From contig JAUYMS010000030.1 of NCBI GenBank assembly GCA_030698625.1, positions 84,016 through 148,015 of the forward strand: a DNA stretch of 64,000 nucleotides, given 5' to 3'. This stretch comes from Candidatus Omnitrophota bacterium (GTDB taxonomy: Bacteria > Omnitrophota > Omnitrophia > Omnitrophales > Aquincolibacteriaceae). Both the position numbers and the translations under genes were made by a program. Of this stretch, positions 32,304 through 42,089 are shown one piece after another; the first letter of the stretch is position 1; the number at the start of each line of letters is the position of its first letter. Below the pieces are notes generated by a model that saw only the letters and a list, made by a program, of their open reading frames with translations, did no database searches and was not told where the DNA came from.

Positions 32304-33326
32304 ATGTCAGCAAAGTCAGCTCCCTCAAAACTCAACGAGCGTTTCATGGCAAGTCTCGAAGAGCAGGGGCTCGTCTCACATAAACGGAAGGTCTTTGTCG
32401 CCTGTTCGGGAGGTCCGGATTCCGTCGCTCTTCTGCATCTGCTGCGCTCCCTTGGCGATCCCTGGAAGCTCAAACTGGGAATCCTTCACCTAAATCACGG
32501 CCTAAGGGGAGCCGAATCCGATCGGGAACAGAAATTTGTGGCGCAATTGGCTCGCGCTGCCGGGATTCCTTTTTATACCGCAAAGAAGAAAATCCGCAGG
32601 CGGACAGGAAATCGGAGTTTGTCCTTGGAAGAGAGTGCGCGAAACGTGCGCTATGATTTCTTTACGCGCGTTGCGAAGAAACACCGCATTCCCGTCATTG
32701 CCTTGGCGCATAATCAGGATGATCAGGCGGAGACGATGCTCATGCGAATTTTACAGGGGACTGGATTGCGAGGGCTTTCAGGGATTAGGCCCGTCGTGAC
32801 TCATCGCGGAATTCGTTTTGTGCGCCCCTTACTCAACTTTACGAAGAAGGAAGTTTTGGGCTATTTGCGATCTGAGAAGGTTCGATTTTGCATCGATTCC
32901 AGCAACAGGTCGAAGAAGTTTCTCCGCAATCGCATTCGGTTGGATCTCCTGCCCCATCTTTCCCGGGAGTACAACCCGCGCGTCACCCAAGCCCTGGCGC
33001 GCATTCCTGCAATCGTCAGGGGAGAAAATGAGGTCCTCGAAGCCGTTGATCGCGCCGCTTGGAGGCGTGTCGTGCTAAGCCGGCGCGGGGGTTCTCTCTA
33101 CCTCGATCGACAGGCTCTTTTGAAGTTTCCGGCAGCCGTGCAGTTCCGCATTGTTAACCGGGCCCTCCAGAAAATCGACCCCCGAAGTGGCTTAAATTAT
33201 CAGGTTTGGCAAGGCTTTCAAGGCCATTTAACCCGCCCGCGCAGTCGATCCTCTTTCCCCCGAGACATTGATATCTCCATAAATCCTTTAAGCATAAGAG
33301 TTTATAAGAGGTTCGGACGTCCGTAA
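32304..33326 (+). CDS. tilS: tRNA(Ile)-lysidine synthase
   Basis: Converts C34 of the CAU-anticodon isoleucine tRNA to lysidine. From ATG 32304 the protein has 340 residues with the PP-loop SGGPDS (35-40), the HLNHGLRGAESDRE stretch and the LAHNQDDQAETMLMR motif that marks TilS. The C-terminal domain is short. There is no Shine-Dalgarno sequence, and the ATG lies 8 nt after a tRNA gene, so tRNA processing would leave an almost leaderless messenger. An upstream reading from 32238 is only the tRNA translated. Confidence 0.93.
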   Translation: MSAKSAPSKLNERFMASLEEQGLVSHKRKVFVACSGGPDSVALLHLLRSLGDPWKLKLGILHLNHGLRGAESDREQKFVAQLARAAGIPFYTAKKKIRRRTGNRSLSLEESARNVRYDFFTRVAKKHRIPVIALAHNQDDQAETMLMRILQGTGLRGLSGIRPVVTHRGIRFVRPLLNFTKKEVLGYLRSEKVRFCIDSSNRSKKFLRNRIRLDLLPHLSREYNPRVTQALARIPAIVRGENEVLEAVDRAAWRRVVLSRRGGSLYLDRQALLKFPAAVQFRIVNRALQKIDPRSGLNYQVWQGFQGHLTRPRSRSSFPRDIDISINPLSIRVYKRFGRP

Positions 33327-33332
33327 AGAAAT

Positions 33333-33361
33333 TTGCTATGAATTCGATGCCATGATATGAT
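33333..33361 (+). promoter_or_regulatory. probable ftsH promoter
   Basis: TTGCTA (33333-33338), 17 bp, TATGAT (33356-33361), with TG one base before the -10. It lies in the 81-bp gap between tilS and ftsH and would give an about 40-nt leader. Confidence 0.5.
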
Positions 33362-33407
33362 GTATGGCTGTTCCATAGACCTGTCAATAGGATGATAAGT
33401 TTAAATC

Positions 33408-35318
33408 ATGACTGAATTTAAGAAAAATAATCCTTTGCTGCCCGATAGTGCCCGGCCGCCCCGCAAGGGCCTGGACCCGGAGAGAAAGCGCTTAGTCTTG
33501 CTCTTTCTCATCCCGCTCGTCTTCTTTCTCGTGCTGCAGCTGTTTATCTTTCCCGGTTTTGAGATCCAACAGATTTCGTATTCCGAGTTTTTTCAAAGTG
33601 TCCTCGAAAATTCTCAGACAGGGGACATCGTCTCGATAGAGTTGGCTGAGGATATTGTTCGCGGCAAACTAAAAAACGGGGCTTATTTTCAGGTGCATGT
33701 GCCGATGAGCGATCCCGAACTCATCCCACTCCTTCGTGCCAATATCCCGAGCTTTACCATCAACCGCCCGCAGGTTTTCTGGCGTAACTTGGTTTACTCA
33801 GTTGCCCCCGTATTACTCCTCATTGGATTCTTCTGGTTTTTTGTCTATCGCGGCGCACAGCAGGGAGCCGGAAAGATATTTTCATTCGGGAAATCACGGG
33901 CAAAATTGAACACGGGTGAGAACAAGGAAAAAATAACCTTTAAAAATGTCGCGGGGGTTGAGGAGGCCAAAGAGGACCTTCAAGAGATCATTGAATTTCT
34001 CAGAGACCCGTCACGTTTTAAGAAACTGGGCGGACGTATTCCGAAAGGCGTTCTGCTGATGGGGCCCCCGGGTACCGGAAAAACATTGCTGGCCAAAGCG
34101 GTTGCGGGGGAAGCGGATGTTCCGTTTTTCTCGATCAGTGGTTCGGATTTTGTCGAGATGTTTGTCGGCGTGGGTGCGGCGCGCGTGCGCGACTTGTTCG
34201 AGCAAGGAAAGAAAGCAGCCAAGACAGGCGGTCGGGGAGCCATTCTGTTTATCGACGAGATTGATGCCGTAGGGCGGCAGCGTTTTTCGGGAATAGGCGG
34301 CGGTCACGATGAACGTGAACAGACACTTAACGCTCTTCTTGTTGAGATGGACGGTTTTGACACGCATGCCGGTGTTATCATTATCGCTTCGACAAACCGT
34401 CCGGATGTTTTGGATCCTGCGCTTCTCAGGCCGGGGCGGTTCGACCGGCAGGTGGTTATCGAGAGACCCGATATCCTGGGACGCGAGGAGATCATGAAAG
34501 TGCATATCAAAGAGGTTACGACCGACGCTGATTGCGACCTCAAAAAGGTAGCACAGCAGACCCCCGGTTTCTCCGGCGCCGATCTTGCGAACCTCATCAA
34601 TGAGGCGGCACTTTTGGCGGCCAGCCGCAACAAAGAAGCGGTGACGCAGTTGGAGCTGGAGGAATCCATCGAACGAGTGATGGTGGGCCGGGAACGCAAG
34701 AGCCGTGTGATATCAAAGCGGGAGAAGGAAATCAAGGCAGTTCACGAGTCGGGGCATGCTCTGATAGCCTTGCTTCTGCCCGGTGCGGATCCCGTGCATA
34801 AAGTGTCGATCATTCCAAGAGGCTATGGCGTCGGAGGATACACCCTGCAGTTGCCGGAAGAAGATCGCCAGCTGATCACTGAGCGCGAGATTCTTGACCG
34901 TATTACGGTTCTGCTCGGAGGCCGTGTCGCTGAAGAAACCTATTTCAAAGAGGTGACTTCGGGAGCACAGGATGATCTTGAGAAAGCGACGCAATATGCA
35001 CAGATGATGGTGTGCGAACTCGGTATGAGCCAGAAAATGGGACATTTGACATTCGGAAAGAAAGATCGCCAGGTCTTTCTCGGGCGGGACATGATGCGCG
35101 AAAGGGATTATTCGGAGCAGACCGCTATCCTGATCGACCAGGAAGTACGCCGGATTATTGACGAGTGTTATACCCGTGCGCAGGAGCTTTTAACCGCTCA
35201 TATAGACAATCTGAAGAGCTTGTCGGCGCGGGTGTTGGAAAAAGAAGTCTTGGGCGCCAGTGAAATTATAGAGGCAGCAGCTTTGAACGGAGCCCCACCG
35301 AAGCAGCAAGATTCCTAG
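33408..35318 (+). CDS. ftsH: ATP-dependent zinc metalloprotease FtsH
   Basis: Membrane-anchored AAA+ protease for quality control of membrane and short-lived proteins. 636 residues: an N-terminal helix ([20 protein letters not shown]), an about 90-residue periplasmic domain, a second helix ([17 protein letters not shown]), then the AAA domain with Walker A GPPGTGKT, Walker [12 protein letters not shown], pore FVGVGA and [23 protein letters not shown]. The zinc site is HESGH, with the third ligand in [12 protein letters not shown] normal, complete FtsH. The ribosome site is weak. Confidence 0.97.
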   Translation: MTEFKKNNPLLPDSARPPRKGLDPERKRLVLLFLIPLVFFLVLQLFIFPGFEIQQISYSEFFQSVLENSQTGDIVSIELAEDIVRGKLKNGAYFQVHVPMSDPELIPLLRANIPSFTINRPQVFWRNLVYSVAPVLLLIGFFWFFVYRGAQQGAGKIFSFGKSRAKLNTGENKEKITFKNVAGVEEAKEDLQEIIEFLRDPSRFKKLGGRIPKGVLLMGPPGTGKTLLAKAVAGEADVPFFSISGSDFVEMFVGVGAARVRDLFEQGKKAAKTGGRGAILFIDEIDAVGRQRFSGIGGGHDEREQTLNALLVEMDGFDTHAGVIIIASTNRPDVLDPALLRPGRFDRQVVIERPDILGREEIMKVHIKEVTTDADCDLKKVAQQTPGFSGADLANLINEAALLAASRNKEAVTQLELEESIERVMVGRERKSRVISKREKEIKAVHESGHALIALLLPGADPVHKVSIIPRGYGVGGYTLQLPEEDRQLITEREILDRITVLLGGRVAEETYFKEVTSGAQDDLEKATQYAQMMVCELGMSQKMGHLTFGKKDRQVFLGRDMMRERDYSEQTAILIDQEVRRIIDECYTRAQELLTAHIDNLKSLSARVLEKEVLGASEIIEAAALNGAPPKQQDS

Positions 35319-35372
35319 CAGTAAGCTTCCGCATAGAGCCGTTAACTCGTTTCAACGCAAAGGGCCTGCGAC

Positions 35373-36227
35373 GTGATTTGGAAAATTCGCGGAAAAGAAG
35401 TTCCCCTTGATAAAACCCTCCTCGTGGGGGTCCTGAACCTAACCCCGGATTCTTTTTCAGATGGCGGCGACCTTTTAGACCCTGCCCGTGCCGTTGCCAG
35501 AGCCGGCGAACTCATTGAAGCCGGAGCCGACATCCTGGACGTCGGGGCCGAGTCGACAAGACCGGGAGCCGATCCCGTCTCGAGTGACGATGAACTGCTG
35601 CGACTTCTTCCCGTGTTACAAGCCCTCTGTAAACATTATTCCGTTCCCCTTTCAGTTGATACCACTAAACCCGAAGTGGCGTACGTGTGCCTGCAGGAAG
35701 GCGCTCATATCATTAATGATGTCAGCGGGAGCGGATCACAATTCGACGTGAGTATGGCCCACATGGCGCGCGACTTCGGAGCGGGTCTGATCATGATGCA
35801 TCGGCGAGGTACCGCGGAAACAATGCAATCTCTTACAGCGTATGACGATGTCATTGCTGAGGTTGTGACAGAACTCAGAGACGGCGTCGATCAAGCGCTG
35901 TCGACAGGGCTGGACAAAAGCAGCGTGGTCATCGATCCGGGGCTGGGTTTTGCCAAGACTGCGGAGCAGAATTTGCAGATATTGCGTAATATCGAAAGGT
36001 TTAATATCTTAGATCTTCCCGTTATGATCGGCCCTTCCAGAAAATCTTTTCTTGGTACCGTTACGGGCCGTGAAGTTCATGGCCGGGAGTATGCAACGGC
36101 CGCAGTTGTCGCTTACGCGGTTATGAAACGTATTCCCTTGGTCCGTGTTCATCAAGTCGGTGCAATGCGAGATGTCGTCAAAATTATTCAAGCCATTGAA
36201 GGAGAAAAATATGTCAGGACATTCTAA
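35373..36227 (+). CDS. folP: dihydropteroate synthase
   Basis: Joins p-aminobenzoate to hydroxymethyl-dihydropterin pyrophosphate, the product of FolK. 284 residues from GTG 35373, preceded by AAAGGG at good distance. Family motifs are [42 protein letters not shown] in place of the more usual MHMxG, and the ending GPSRKSFLG and [10 protein letters not shown]. The sulfonamide target family. It overlaps yebC by 17 bp. Confidence 0.95.
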   Translation: MIWKIRGKEVPLDKTLLVGVLNLTPDSFSDGGDLLDPARAVARAGELIEAGADILDVGAESTRPGADPVSSDDELLRLLPVLQALCKHYSVPLSVDTTKPEVAYVCLQEGAHIINDVSGSGSQFDVSMAHMARDFGAGLIMMHRRGTAETMQSLTAYDDVIAEVVTELRDGVDQALSTGLDKSSVVIDPGLGFAKTAEQNLQILRNIERFNILDLPVMIGPSRKSFLGTVTGREVHGREYATAAVVAYAVMKRIPLVRVHQVGAMRDVVKIIQAIEGEKYVRTF

Positions 36228-36957
36228 ATGGGCGAGTATTAAACATAAAAAAGGGGCGGTGGATGCGAAGCGCGGTAAGGTTTTCACTAAGATCATTCGC
36301 GAACTGACGGCGGCGGCTAAAATGGGCGGCGGGGATCCGGACACCAATCCGCGCTTGAGGACGGCGATTCAAACAGCCAAGGCCGCAAACATGCCGGCAG
36401 AGAATATCGAGCGCGGCATCAAAAAGGGGACAGGGGAGCTTGAAGGAGTCACTTTCGAGGAAGTCTCGTATGAGGGCTACGGACCTCAGGGCGTTGCCGT
36501 CTTGGTTAAATGTCTTACCGACAATAAAAACCGATCGGCCGCCGAGATTCGCTCTATCTTTAATAAGACAGACGGCTCTATGGCCGGGGCCGGGTCGGTC
36601 GCTTGGCTTTTCGAGAAAAAGGGATTTATTGTTGTTGCCAAAGACAAGGCGACCGAAGAACAGTTGATGGAGGTTGCGGTTGGCGCCGGTGCGGAGGATC
36701 TCGGTGCTGACGGGAGTGCCTTTGAAATTATGACTCCGCCGCACGATTTTGAGGCCGTGCGTGAGGCCATGGAAAAAGCGAATATCCCGATGCTGTCGGC
36801 TGAAGTGACGATGATCCCAAAGACAGAGGTTTCCGTAACCGCCAACAGTGCCCGCAATGTGATCAAACTCATCGAAACTCTGGAAGACCACGACGACGTG
36901 CAGAATGTTTATTCGAACTGTGATATTCCCGAAGAAGTCATGAAAGAGGTATCGTGA
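36211..36957 (+). CDS. yebC: YebC/PmpR family protein (TACO1 family)
   Basis: 248-residue protein of the family described as transcriptional regulators and, more recently, as helpers of translation through difficult sequences. From ATG 36211 (GGAGAAAA upstream) it begins [20 protein letters not shown], the family signature, and contains [20 protein letters not shown] and the [11 protein letters not shown] block. Position immediately before ruvC, as in many bacteria. No start at 36145, which falls inside folP. Confidence 0.96.
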   Translation: MSGHSKWASIKHKKGAVDAKRGKVFTKIIRELTAAAKMGGGDPDTNPRLRTAIQTAKAANMPAENIERGIKKGTGELEGVTFEEVSYEGYGPQGVAVLVKCLTDNKNRSAAEIRSIFNKTDGSMAGAGSVAWLFEKKGFIVVAKDKATEEQLMEVAVGAGAEDLGADGSAFEIMTPPHDFEAVREAMEKANIPMLSAEVTMIPKTEVSVTANSARNVIKLIETLEDHDDVQNVYSNCDIPEEVMKEVS

Positions 36958-37527
36958 ATGCGAATTCTCGGTGTGGATCCCGGATCCTGGCGCACCGGGG
37001 TGGGGGTTATTGAGATACACGCGGGCCAGTACCAGTTGGTTCACGTTGAAGTCGTCAAGATCGCTCAGGGGCTCGCCATTCCCAAGCGCCTGGAGAGGAT
37101 TCACGAAGGCTTGGGCGAAGTGATTCGGCGATTTTCGCCTGATATTATGGCTTTGGAGAGCGTTTTTTTTGGTAAGGATATCAGGGCGCTTGTGCGAATC
37201 GGAGAAGCGCGTGCCGCGGCAATGCTTGCAGCTTCCGAGCAAGATGTTCCCGTGGTAGAATATGCACCCGCGAAGGTGAAGCAGTCGATATCGGGATCCG
37301 GCCGTGCCAGCAAAGAGCAGATGCAATACATGGTAAAGAGTTTGTTGAAGCTTCAGTCGGCGCCGCCCTCTGACGGGGCCGACGCGTTAGCGGTCGCGAT
37401 TTGCCACGCACACTCAAATAGGGCGAAGCAGTCGATTACCGAAGCTCAAAAGAAATTGCAGGCCATTCTCGGCAAAAAGAGGAAAAGAAAGAAAGATGTA
37501 TCATTATCTTACCGGAAATCTGGTTGA
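36958..37527 (+). CDS. ruvC: Holliday junction endonuclease RuvC
   Basis: Resolves Holliday junctions after RuvAB branch migration. 189 residues, starting right after the yebC stop with GAGG upstream. The catalytic acids are seen in RILGVDPGSWRTG (Asp7), ALESVFFGKD and DGADALAVAICHAH. The C-terminus is extended by about 25 basic residues (GKKRKRKKD) in the region that overlaps ruvA by 32 bp. Confidence 0.95.
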   Translation: MRILGVDPGSWRTGVGVIEIHAGQYQLVHVEVVKIAQGLAIPKRLERIHEGLGEVIRRFSPDIMALESVFFGKDIRALVRIGEARAAAMLAASEQDVPVVEYAPAKVKQSISGSGRASKEQMQYMVKSLLKLQSAPPSDGADALAVAICHAHSNRAKQSITEAQKKLQAILGKKRKRKKDVSLSYRKSG

Positions 37528-38098
37528 GAAATCGCCCACGGCCGTCGTCATCGACGTAGGCGGTGTCGGTTATCAGGTGCATATACCCGTCTCCACGTAT
37601 ACGGCATTGCCGCCGCTTGGCGAATCGGTTCAAATACTGACCCATTTTCTGGTGCGCGAAGACGCACAGGCCTTATACGGATTTTTGACCGACGAGGAGA
37701 GATCTCTCTTCCGTCTTCTTATTTCCGTTTCGGGTATCGGCCCGAAAGTGGCCATGACCGCGCTTTCCGGGATTCCCATTGCCGAGCTCAAGCGGGCGAT
37801 TGTAAACGGCGCGTTGCCGGTACTGACTGCGATTGGCGGCGTCGGACGCAAAACGGCGGAACGAATTATCGTGGAACTTAGGGAAAAGATTGTTCTAGAA
37901 AAGCACTGCGCCGGCGAAGGGGCTGTGTCGGTCGTTTCAGCGGACGAACAATTAGTAGAGGATTCTGTGCAAGCCCTCGTTTCTCTGGGGTATCGCAAAC
38001 CCGAAGCCAAGAATGCCATCGAGAAGGCCCTAAAAGACCCGGTTCAAGCGAAGGGGTCGGTGGAAGATTTGATCAGGGCGTCGCTCAAAAATCTTTAA
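37496..38098 (+). CDS. ruvA: Holliday junction helicase subunit RuvA
   Basis: DNA-binding subunit of the RuvAB branch-migration motor. 200 residues with the N-terminal OB domain (YHYLTGNLVEKSPTAVVIDV), two helix-hairpin-helix motifs (ISVSGIGPKVAM, LTAIGGVGRKTAERII) and the C-terminal domain that binds RuvB (ALVSLGYRKPEAKNAI). Length is normal. It starts inside the ruvC 3' end, so translation is coupled. Confidence 0.96.
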   Translation: MYHYLTGNLVEKSPTAVVIDVGGVGYQVHIPVSTYTALPPLGESVQILTHFLVREDAQALYGFLTDEERSLFRLLISVSGIGPKVAMTALSGIPIAELKRAIVNGALPVLTAIGGVGRKTAERIIVELREKIVLEKHCAGEGAVSVVSADEQLVEDSVQALVSLGYRKPEAKNAIEKALKDPVQAKGSVEDLIRASLKNL

Positions 38099-38116
38099 AT
38101 CGGAAGGGACTTATTT

Positions 38117-38551
38117 ATGACGCAGAGATATCGTGCTCACAACTCCAGAAGATTTCCTAGGCTGCAGGCGTCCTATTTGGTAAAGGTCATGCGTCTTGAC
38201 GACTTCGAACCGCTCGCCGTGGCCAATACCAAGGATCTGAGTCTCGGCGGCGTCAGGTTTTCAACGCGTGCACCGCTCGAAGAGGGATCTCTTGTCAGAA
38301 TAACTGTCTTGCTCCCTACCGAATTACAGGAAGTTTCCGCCATTGCACGTGTTTTAAAGAGCCGTCCGGCTCAGGGTAAAGACTACTCGACGGTCATTTT
38401 ACAATTCGTGGAGATGGCCAATGAGGATCAAAAGCTTCTTAAAGACCTTATCTTTAGGCTCCTCGGAACGCGAGAGGCAAAACATCTTTTCGATGAAGAA
38501 GAAATTGTGACACGTATTGTGGGTGAAGAATCCGTGAAGGAATCGGCTTAA
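38117..38551 (+). CDS. PilZ-domain protein
   Basis: 144-residue protein made of one PilZ domain, a receptor for cyclic di-GMP. Both binding motifs are present: the Arg box RRFPRL (about 11-16) and DLSLGGVRF (about 41-49), matching the D/NxSxxG pattern. An about 50-residue helical tail ends in acidic residues. GGAAGGG precedes the ATG, and its stop overlaps the ruvB start as TAATG. A second-messenger receptor between two branch-migration genes is unusual. A diverged GGDEF protein is at 58207; no other cyclic di-GMP gene is seen. Confidence 0.88.
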   Translation: MTQRYRAHNSRRFPRLQASYLVKVMRLDDFEPLAVANTKDLSLGGVRFSTRAPLEEGSLVRITVLLPTELQEVSAIARVLKSRPAQGKDYSTVILQFVEMANEDQKLLKDLIFRLLGTREAKHLFDEEEIVTRIVGEESVKESA

Positions 38552-39570
38552 TGAGTGAAGAGCGAATGCTGAGTCAGGAATTGCGTCCGGAGGATACGGA
38601 GATTGACGCGAGCCTCCGGCCCGCACATCTTACCGATTTCGTGGGCCAGAAAAAACTCAAGGACAACCTTCTCATTTACATTGAGGCGGCGAGGCAGCGC
38701 AAAGAACCGCTTGACCATGTCCTGTTCTTCGGCCCGCCGGGGTTGGGTAAAACGACGCTCGCTCATATCGTTGCCCGTGAGATGGGCGCCAATATCCGCA
38801 CGACGTCGGGACCGGTACTGGACAGGCCGGGAGACCTGGCCGGAGTCCTCACGAATTTGGAGCCCGGGGATGTCCTCTTCATTGACGAAATACACCGAAT
38901 CTCCCACGTTGTCGAAGAATATCTGTACCCGGCCATGGAGGACTATTGCATCGATATCATGATCGACAAAGGCCCCAATGCCCGCTCGATCAAGATTGAT
39001 ATCCCGCCGTTTACGCTCGTGGGTGCGACAACGCGCAGCGGCTTGCTGACATCTCCTCTGCGTGCGCGTTTCGGCATCGTGGAACGGCTCAACTATTATG
39101 CCGACGATGAACTGACTCAGGTGATTCGCCGATCGAGCCAGATCCTAAAAATCGAAATCGATGAAAAAGGGGCTCGCGAGATTGCTTCGCGTTCCCGCGG
39201 CACGCCGCGCATTGCCAATCGGCTCTTGCGTCGAGTGCGAGACTATGCTCAGGTGAAAGCAGACGGCAAAGTGACCGCGGAGGTGGCCGACCAGGGTCTC
39301 CTCATGCTGGAGGTCGACAGCCAAGGACTGGATCCCATGGACACGCGGATTTTGCAGTACATCTTGAATGAATGCGAAGGCGGTCCCGTGGGAGTTTCCA
39401 CGCTTGCGGTCGGTGTCGGCGAATCGGCCGAAACGATCGAAGAGATTTACGAACCGTATCTCATTCAGCGGGGGTTTTTAAAGCGGACCTCGTCCGGGCG
39501 CGTACTGACGCGCCGTGCGTACGCGCACTTTGATCACAAACCGCCGCCTCACTTTGCGGATTTGTTTTAA
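38551..39570 (+). CDS. ruvB: Holliday junction helicase motor RuvB
   Basis: AAA+ ATPase driving branch migration. 339 residues: [19 protein letters not shown], Walker [14 protein letters not shown], Walker [11 protein letters not shown], sensor region [20 protein letters not shown] and the C-terminal winged helix ending [13 protein letters not shown] standard RuvB. It starts on the stop codon of the PilZ gene and ends on the start of cdaA, both TAATG junctions. Confidence 0.97.
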   Translation: MSEERMLSQELRPEDTEIDASLRPAHLTDFVGQKKLKDNLLIYIEAARQRKEPLDHVLFFGPPGLGKTTLAHIVAREMGANIRTTSGPVLDRPGDLAGVLTNLEPGDVLFIDEIHRISHVVEEYLYPAMEDYCIDIMIDKGPNARSIKIDIPPFTLVGATTRSGLLTSPLRARFGIVERLNYYADDELTQVIRRSSQILKIEIDEKGAREIASRSRGTPRIANRLLRRVRDYAQVKADGKVTAEVADQGLLMLEVDSQGLDPMDTRILQYILNECEGGPVGVSTLAVGVGESAETIEEIYEPYLIQRGFLKRTSSGRVLTRRAYAHFDHKPPPHFADLF

Positions 39571-40382
39571 TGGAGTTTTTTTCGGCGATTTGGAGACCTA
39601 TTGTAGAGATCCTTCTGATTTGGGGGCTCCTTTTCTACCTGATTCGCTTCTTTCAAGGCACCCGCGCGATGCAGGTGTTGCTCGGGCTTATGATTCTGGC
39701 CGCGTTATTCAACTTTGCCAAGTGGCTTGATCTGAATACCGTCAACTGGGTGCTGACGAAACTCTTTGCCGTTGGTGTCGTGGCGATCCTGATCATCTTT
39801 CAGCCTGAGTTGCGGCGCGCGCTGGCACGAATCGGGCAGAATACCTTTCGGGGCAGTTTCCTGCGCAAAGGCGGTACGGTCGACGAGTTGGTGAAAGCTT
39901 GTGACCACCTATCGCGCAATCATGTCGGGGCCCTCATTGCGATCGAACGCGATGTCGGTTTAAAGAACTATATTGAAAGCGGCATCATGTTGGATGCCAA
40001 GATCAGCGCGGAACTGCTCATCACCCTATTTTCTCCGAACACCATTACCCATGACGGGGGTGTGATTGTGGTCAATGACCGCATCGCCTCATGCGGATCT
40101 CTGTTCCCCCTCAGTCAGAATATGGATTTGGCCCGTTCATTTGGGACGCGTCACCGTGCCGCCGTGGGCCTCACTGAAGAAACGGATACCGTCTGTGTCA
40201 TTGTCTCCGAAGAGAGCGGAGCCATTGCGGTTTCGGTTTACGGAAAACTTACCCGTGGTCTTGATCCCGAAGGCCTGAAGAGAGTTTTGCTCAGCCTTTT
40301 TCGTCCTTCGGAGAATCGCCAAACCCTGCGCGAATTCATTTCGAAAAACTGGAAAGTTTTTAAGGAGAAGAGCACATCATGA
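39570..40382 (+). CDS. cdaA: diadenylate cyclase CdaA-like (DAC domain)
   Basis: Membrane enzyme making cyclic di-AMP from ATP. 270 residues with three N-terminal helices and a DAC domain. The catalytic loop reads THDGGVIVVND where most DAC enzymes have DGA, so the Ala is Gly; the second motif GTRHRAAVGL is intact. Operon with a YbbR-domain gene whose ATG overlaps its stop, as CdaA-CdaR in Firmicutes. Activity is likely but the DGG change should be borne in mind. Confidence 0.88.
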   Translation: MEFFSAIWRPIVEILLIWGLLFYLIRFFQGTRAMQVLLGLMILAALFNFAKWLDLNTVNWVLTKLFAVGVVAILIIFQPELRRALARIGQNTFRGSFLRKGGTVDELVKACDHLSRNHVGALIAIERDVGLKNYIESGIMLDAKISAELLITLFSPNTITHDGGVIVVNDRIASCGSLFPLSQNMDLARSFGTRHRAAVGLTEETDTVCVIVSEESGAIAVSVYGKLTRGLDPEGLKRVLLSLFRPSENRQTLREFISKNWKVFKEKSTS

Positions 40383-41308
40383 TCCGTTGGTTAGCGCGCG
40401 ACACCGGCATGAAGCTTATCTCGCTTATTCTTGCCGTCGGCCTCTGGTATTACGCTGTCGGTGAAGAAGGTATTGAGCTTACCCGGGCCGTTCCTCTCGT
40501 TATCGAGATAGAAAACGAGCAGATGAGTCTTCTGAAGACATCGGTCGATGTGGTGAAGGTGACCTTCGCGGTTCCGCGCACGCACCTGTCCAAGCTTGCT
40601 AACGAAGAACTGCGGGCCGTGCATCGCATCGGGCCGGATGTTAAGAGTGCGGGAGATTATTCCTTTCGTTTAAACCCAAGTGCGATCAAGTTACCGTCAC
40701 CTGCCATACGTGTGACCAAAATCGACCCTGAGGACATACGGGTTGTCCTGGACGAGCTAATTTTGAAGAAGCTTGAGGTGAGGCCCGCATTTCTCGGGAA
40801 ACCCGCTTTTGGTTATGAGGTGACCCGCGACGAAATAGAACTGGACCCGAATGCTGTTTTGGTTGAAGGACCCAAGCAAGAGGTGGACCGCTTGAGTGCC
40901 GTTACAACCGAAGCTATGGACCTGGTGGGGCGTATCCGGTCTTTTCGGCGTACGGTTGAGTTGGATTTGCCGCCTACCGTAAAACCGCTTAGCGAAGCCC
41001 TGATTGATGTCTTTGTCCCCATTCATGAAGAGTTCGACGAAAAAGGGTTCACGGAGATCCCGGTCAAGGTGCTTGCACCGCCGGATAAAAAGATCGATGT
41101 TAAAATCGAGCCGCCGCAAGTCTCGTTTGTGTTGAAGGGCTCACGCCGAAAACTGGAGAAAATGACGGTTGAGGAGATTAAGGCATACCTTGATATCACG
41201 GGCTTGGACGTCGGAGAACATGATGTCGCCGTCCAGGTACTCTTACCTGAAGACGTAAGCTTGGTCGACGCATCCAAGGTAAAGGTCAAAGTAAAAATTA
41301 AGAAATAA
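40379..41308 (+). CDS. YbbR-domain protein, CdaR-like regulator
   Basis: 309 residues: an N-terminal anchor (MKLISLILAVGLWYYAVGEE) and three or more YbbR repeats of about 75 residues facing the periplasm. In Firmicutes the equivalent CdaR regulates the cyclase CdaA. ATGA overlap with cdaA supports the same pairing here. No catalytic motif. Confidence 0.85.
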   Translation: MIRWLARDTGMKLISLILAVGLWYYAVGEEGIELTRAVPLVIEIENEQMSLLKTSVDVVKVTFAVPRTHLSKLANEELRAVHRIGPDVKSAGDYSFRLNPSAIKLPSPAIRVTKIDPEDIRVVLDELILKKLEVRPAFLGKPAFGYEVTRDEIELDPNAVLVEGPKQEVDRLSAVTTEAMDLVGRIRSFRRTVELDLPPTVKPLSEALIDVFVPIHEEFDEKGFTEIPVKVLAPPDKKIDVKIEPPQVSFVLKGSRRKLEKMTVEEIKAYLDITGLDVGEHDVAVQVLLPEDVSLVDASKVKVKVKIKK

Positions 41309-41318
41309 GGTATAGGAT

Positions 41319-42089
41319 ATGAATGCCTTTAGAAACGTGAAGCTCGGTATTAATATTGACCATATTGCGACGTTACGTCAGGCTCGCCTGGGCGATTTCC
41401 CTAAGCCTTGGATGGCGGCCCGTGCCGCGGAGTTGGGCGGAGCCGACGGGATTACCGTCCATCTCAGGGAGGATCGCCGTCATATCCAGGATTTTGATTT
41501 GCGGCAGATCAAACGAGTCATTAACGTTCCCATGAATTTGGAAATGGCTCTGAGCGCCGACATTATTAAGATCGCTTTGTGGCTGCAGCCCGAGAAGGTC
41601 TGTATTGTGCCGGAAAAAAGGCGCGAACTTACAACCGAAGGCGGGCTCAATGTCATAGGTGCCCAAAAGGCCCTTCGGCGTGCGATTCCGCAGTTTCAAG
41701 AAAAGGGAATCGAAGTAAGCCTTTTTATAGATCCCGTGCGCCGGCAGATCGAAGCGGCCCACCGTTTAGGCGTCGAGGCCGTGGAGTTACACACGGGAAC
41801 TTACGCAAACGCAAAGGGAGAGCGCAGAAAGCGGGAGCTTCGCCGCATCACGCACAGCGCGCAACTTGCACATAAACTCGGCTTAAAGGTTCACGCCGGG
41901 CATGGCCTGGATTATCAAAATGTCAGGGCCATTGCGTTTATTCCGGCCGTCCAAGAACTCAATATCGGTCATTCAATTATCGGCCATTCTGTTTTTGTGG
42001 GGCTCAAGAGTGCTGTGCGCGAAATGAAGCGTCGTGTTACTGATTCGCGCAAGAGCCCCCGAGGCAGTTCTCCCAAAAGCTCCCGATGA
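41319..42089 (+). CDS. pdxJ: pyridoxine 5'-phosphate synthase
   Basis: Condenses 1-deoxyxylulose 5-phosphate with 3-amino-2-oxopropyl phosphate to form vitamin B6. 256 residues with the family start LGINIDHIATLRQAR, the active-site GGADGITVHLREDRRHI, MNLEMAL and the ending HAGHGLDYQN ... ELNIGHSIIGH. A basic Ser-rich tail (about 20 residues) is extra. No acpS follows, although pdxJ-acpS pairing is common elsewhere. Confidence 0.95.
   Translation: MNAFRNVKLGINIDHIATLRQARLGDFPKPWMAARAAELGGADGITVHLREDRRHIQDFDLRQIKRVINVPMNLEMALSADIIKIALWLQPEKVCIVPEKRRELTTEGGLNVIGAQKALRRAIPQFQEKGIEVSLFIDPVRRQIEAAHRLGVEAVELHTGTYANAKGERRKRELRRITHSAQLAHKLGLKVHAGHGLDYQNVRAIAFIPAVQELNIGHSIIGHSVFVGLKSAVREMKRRVTDSRKSPRGSSPKSSR

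Noticed and set aside
33310-33330. CGGACGTCCG palindrome at the end of tilS as a terminator
   Set aside because: It is inside the tilS coding end, only 10 bp with no loop, and has no T-run.
36214-37326. 370-residue minus-strand open frame opposite yebC and ruvC
   Set aside because: Shadow of conserved genes; composition is His/Arg-rich as expected for an antisense frame.
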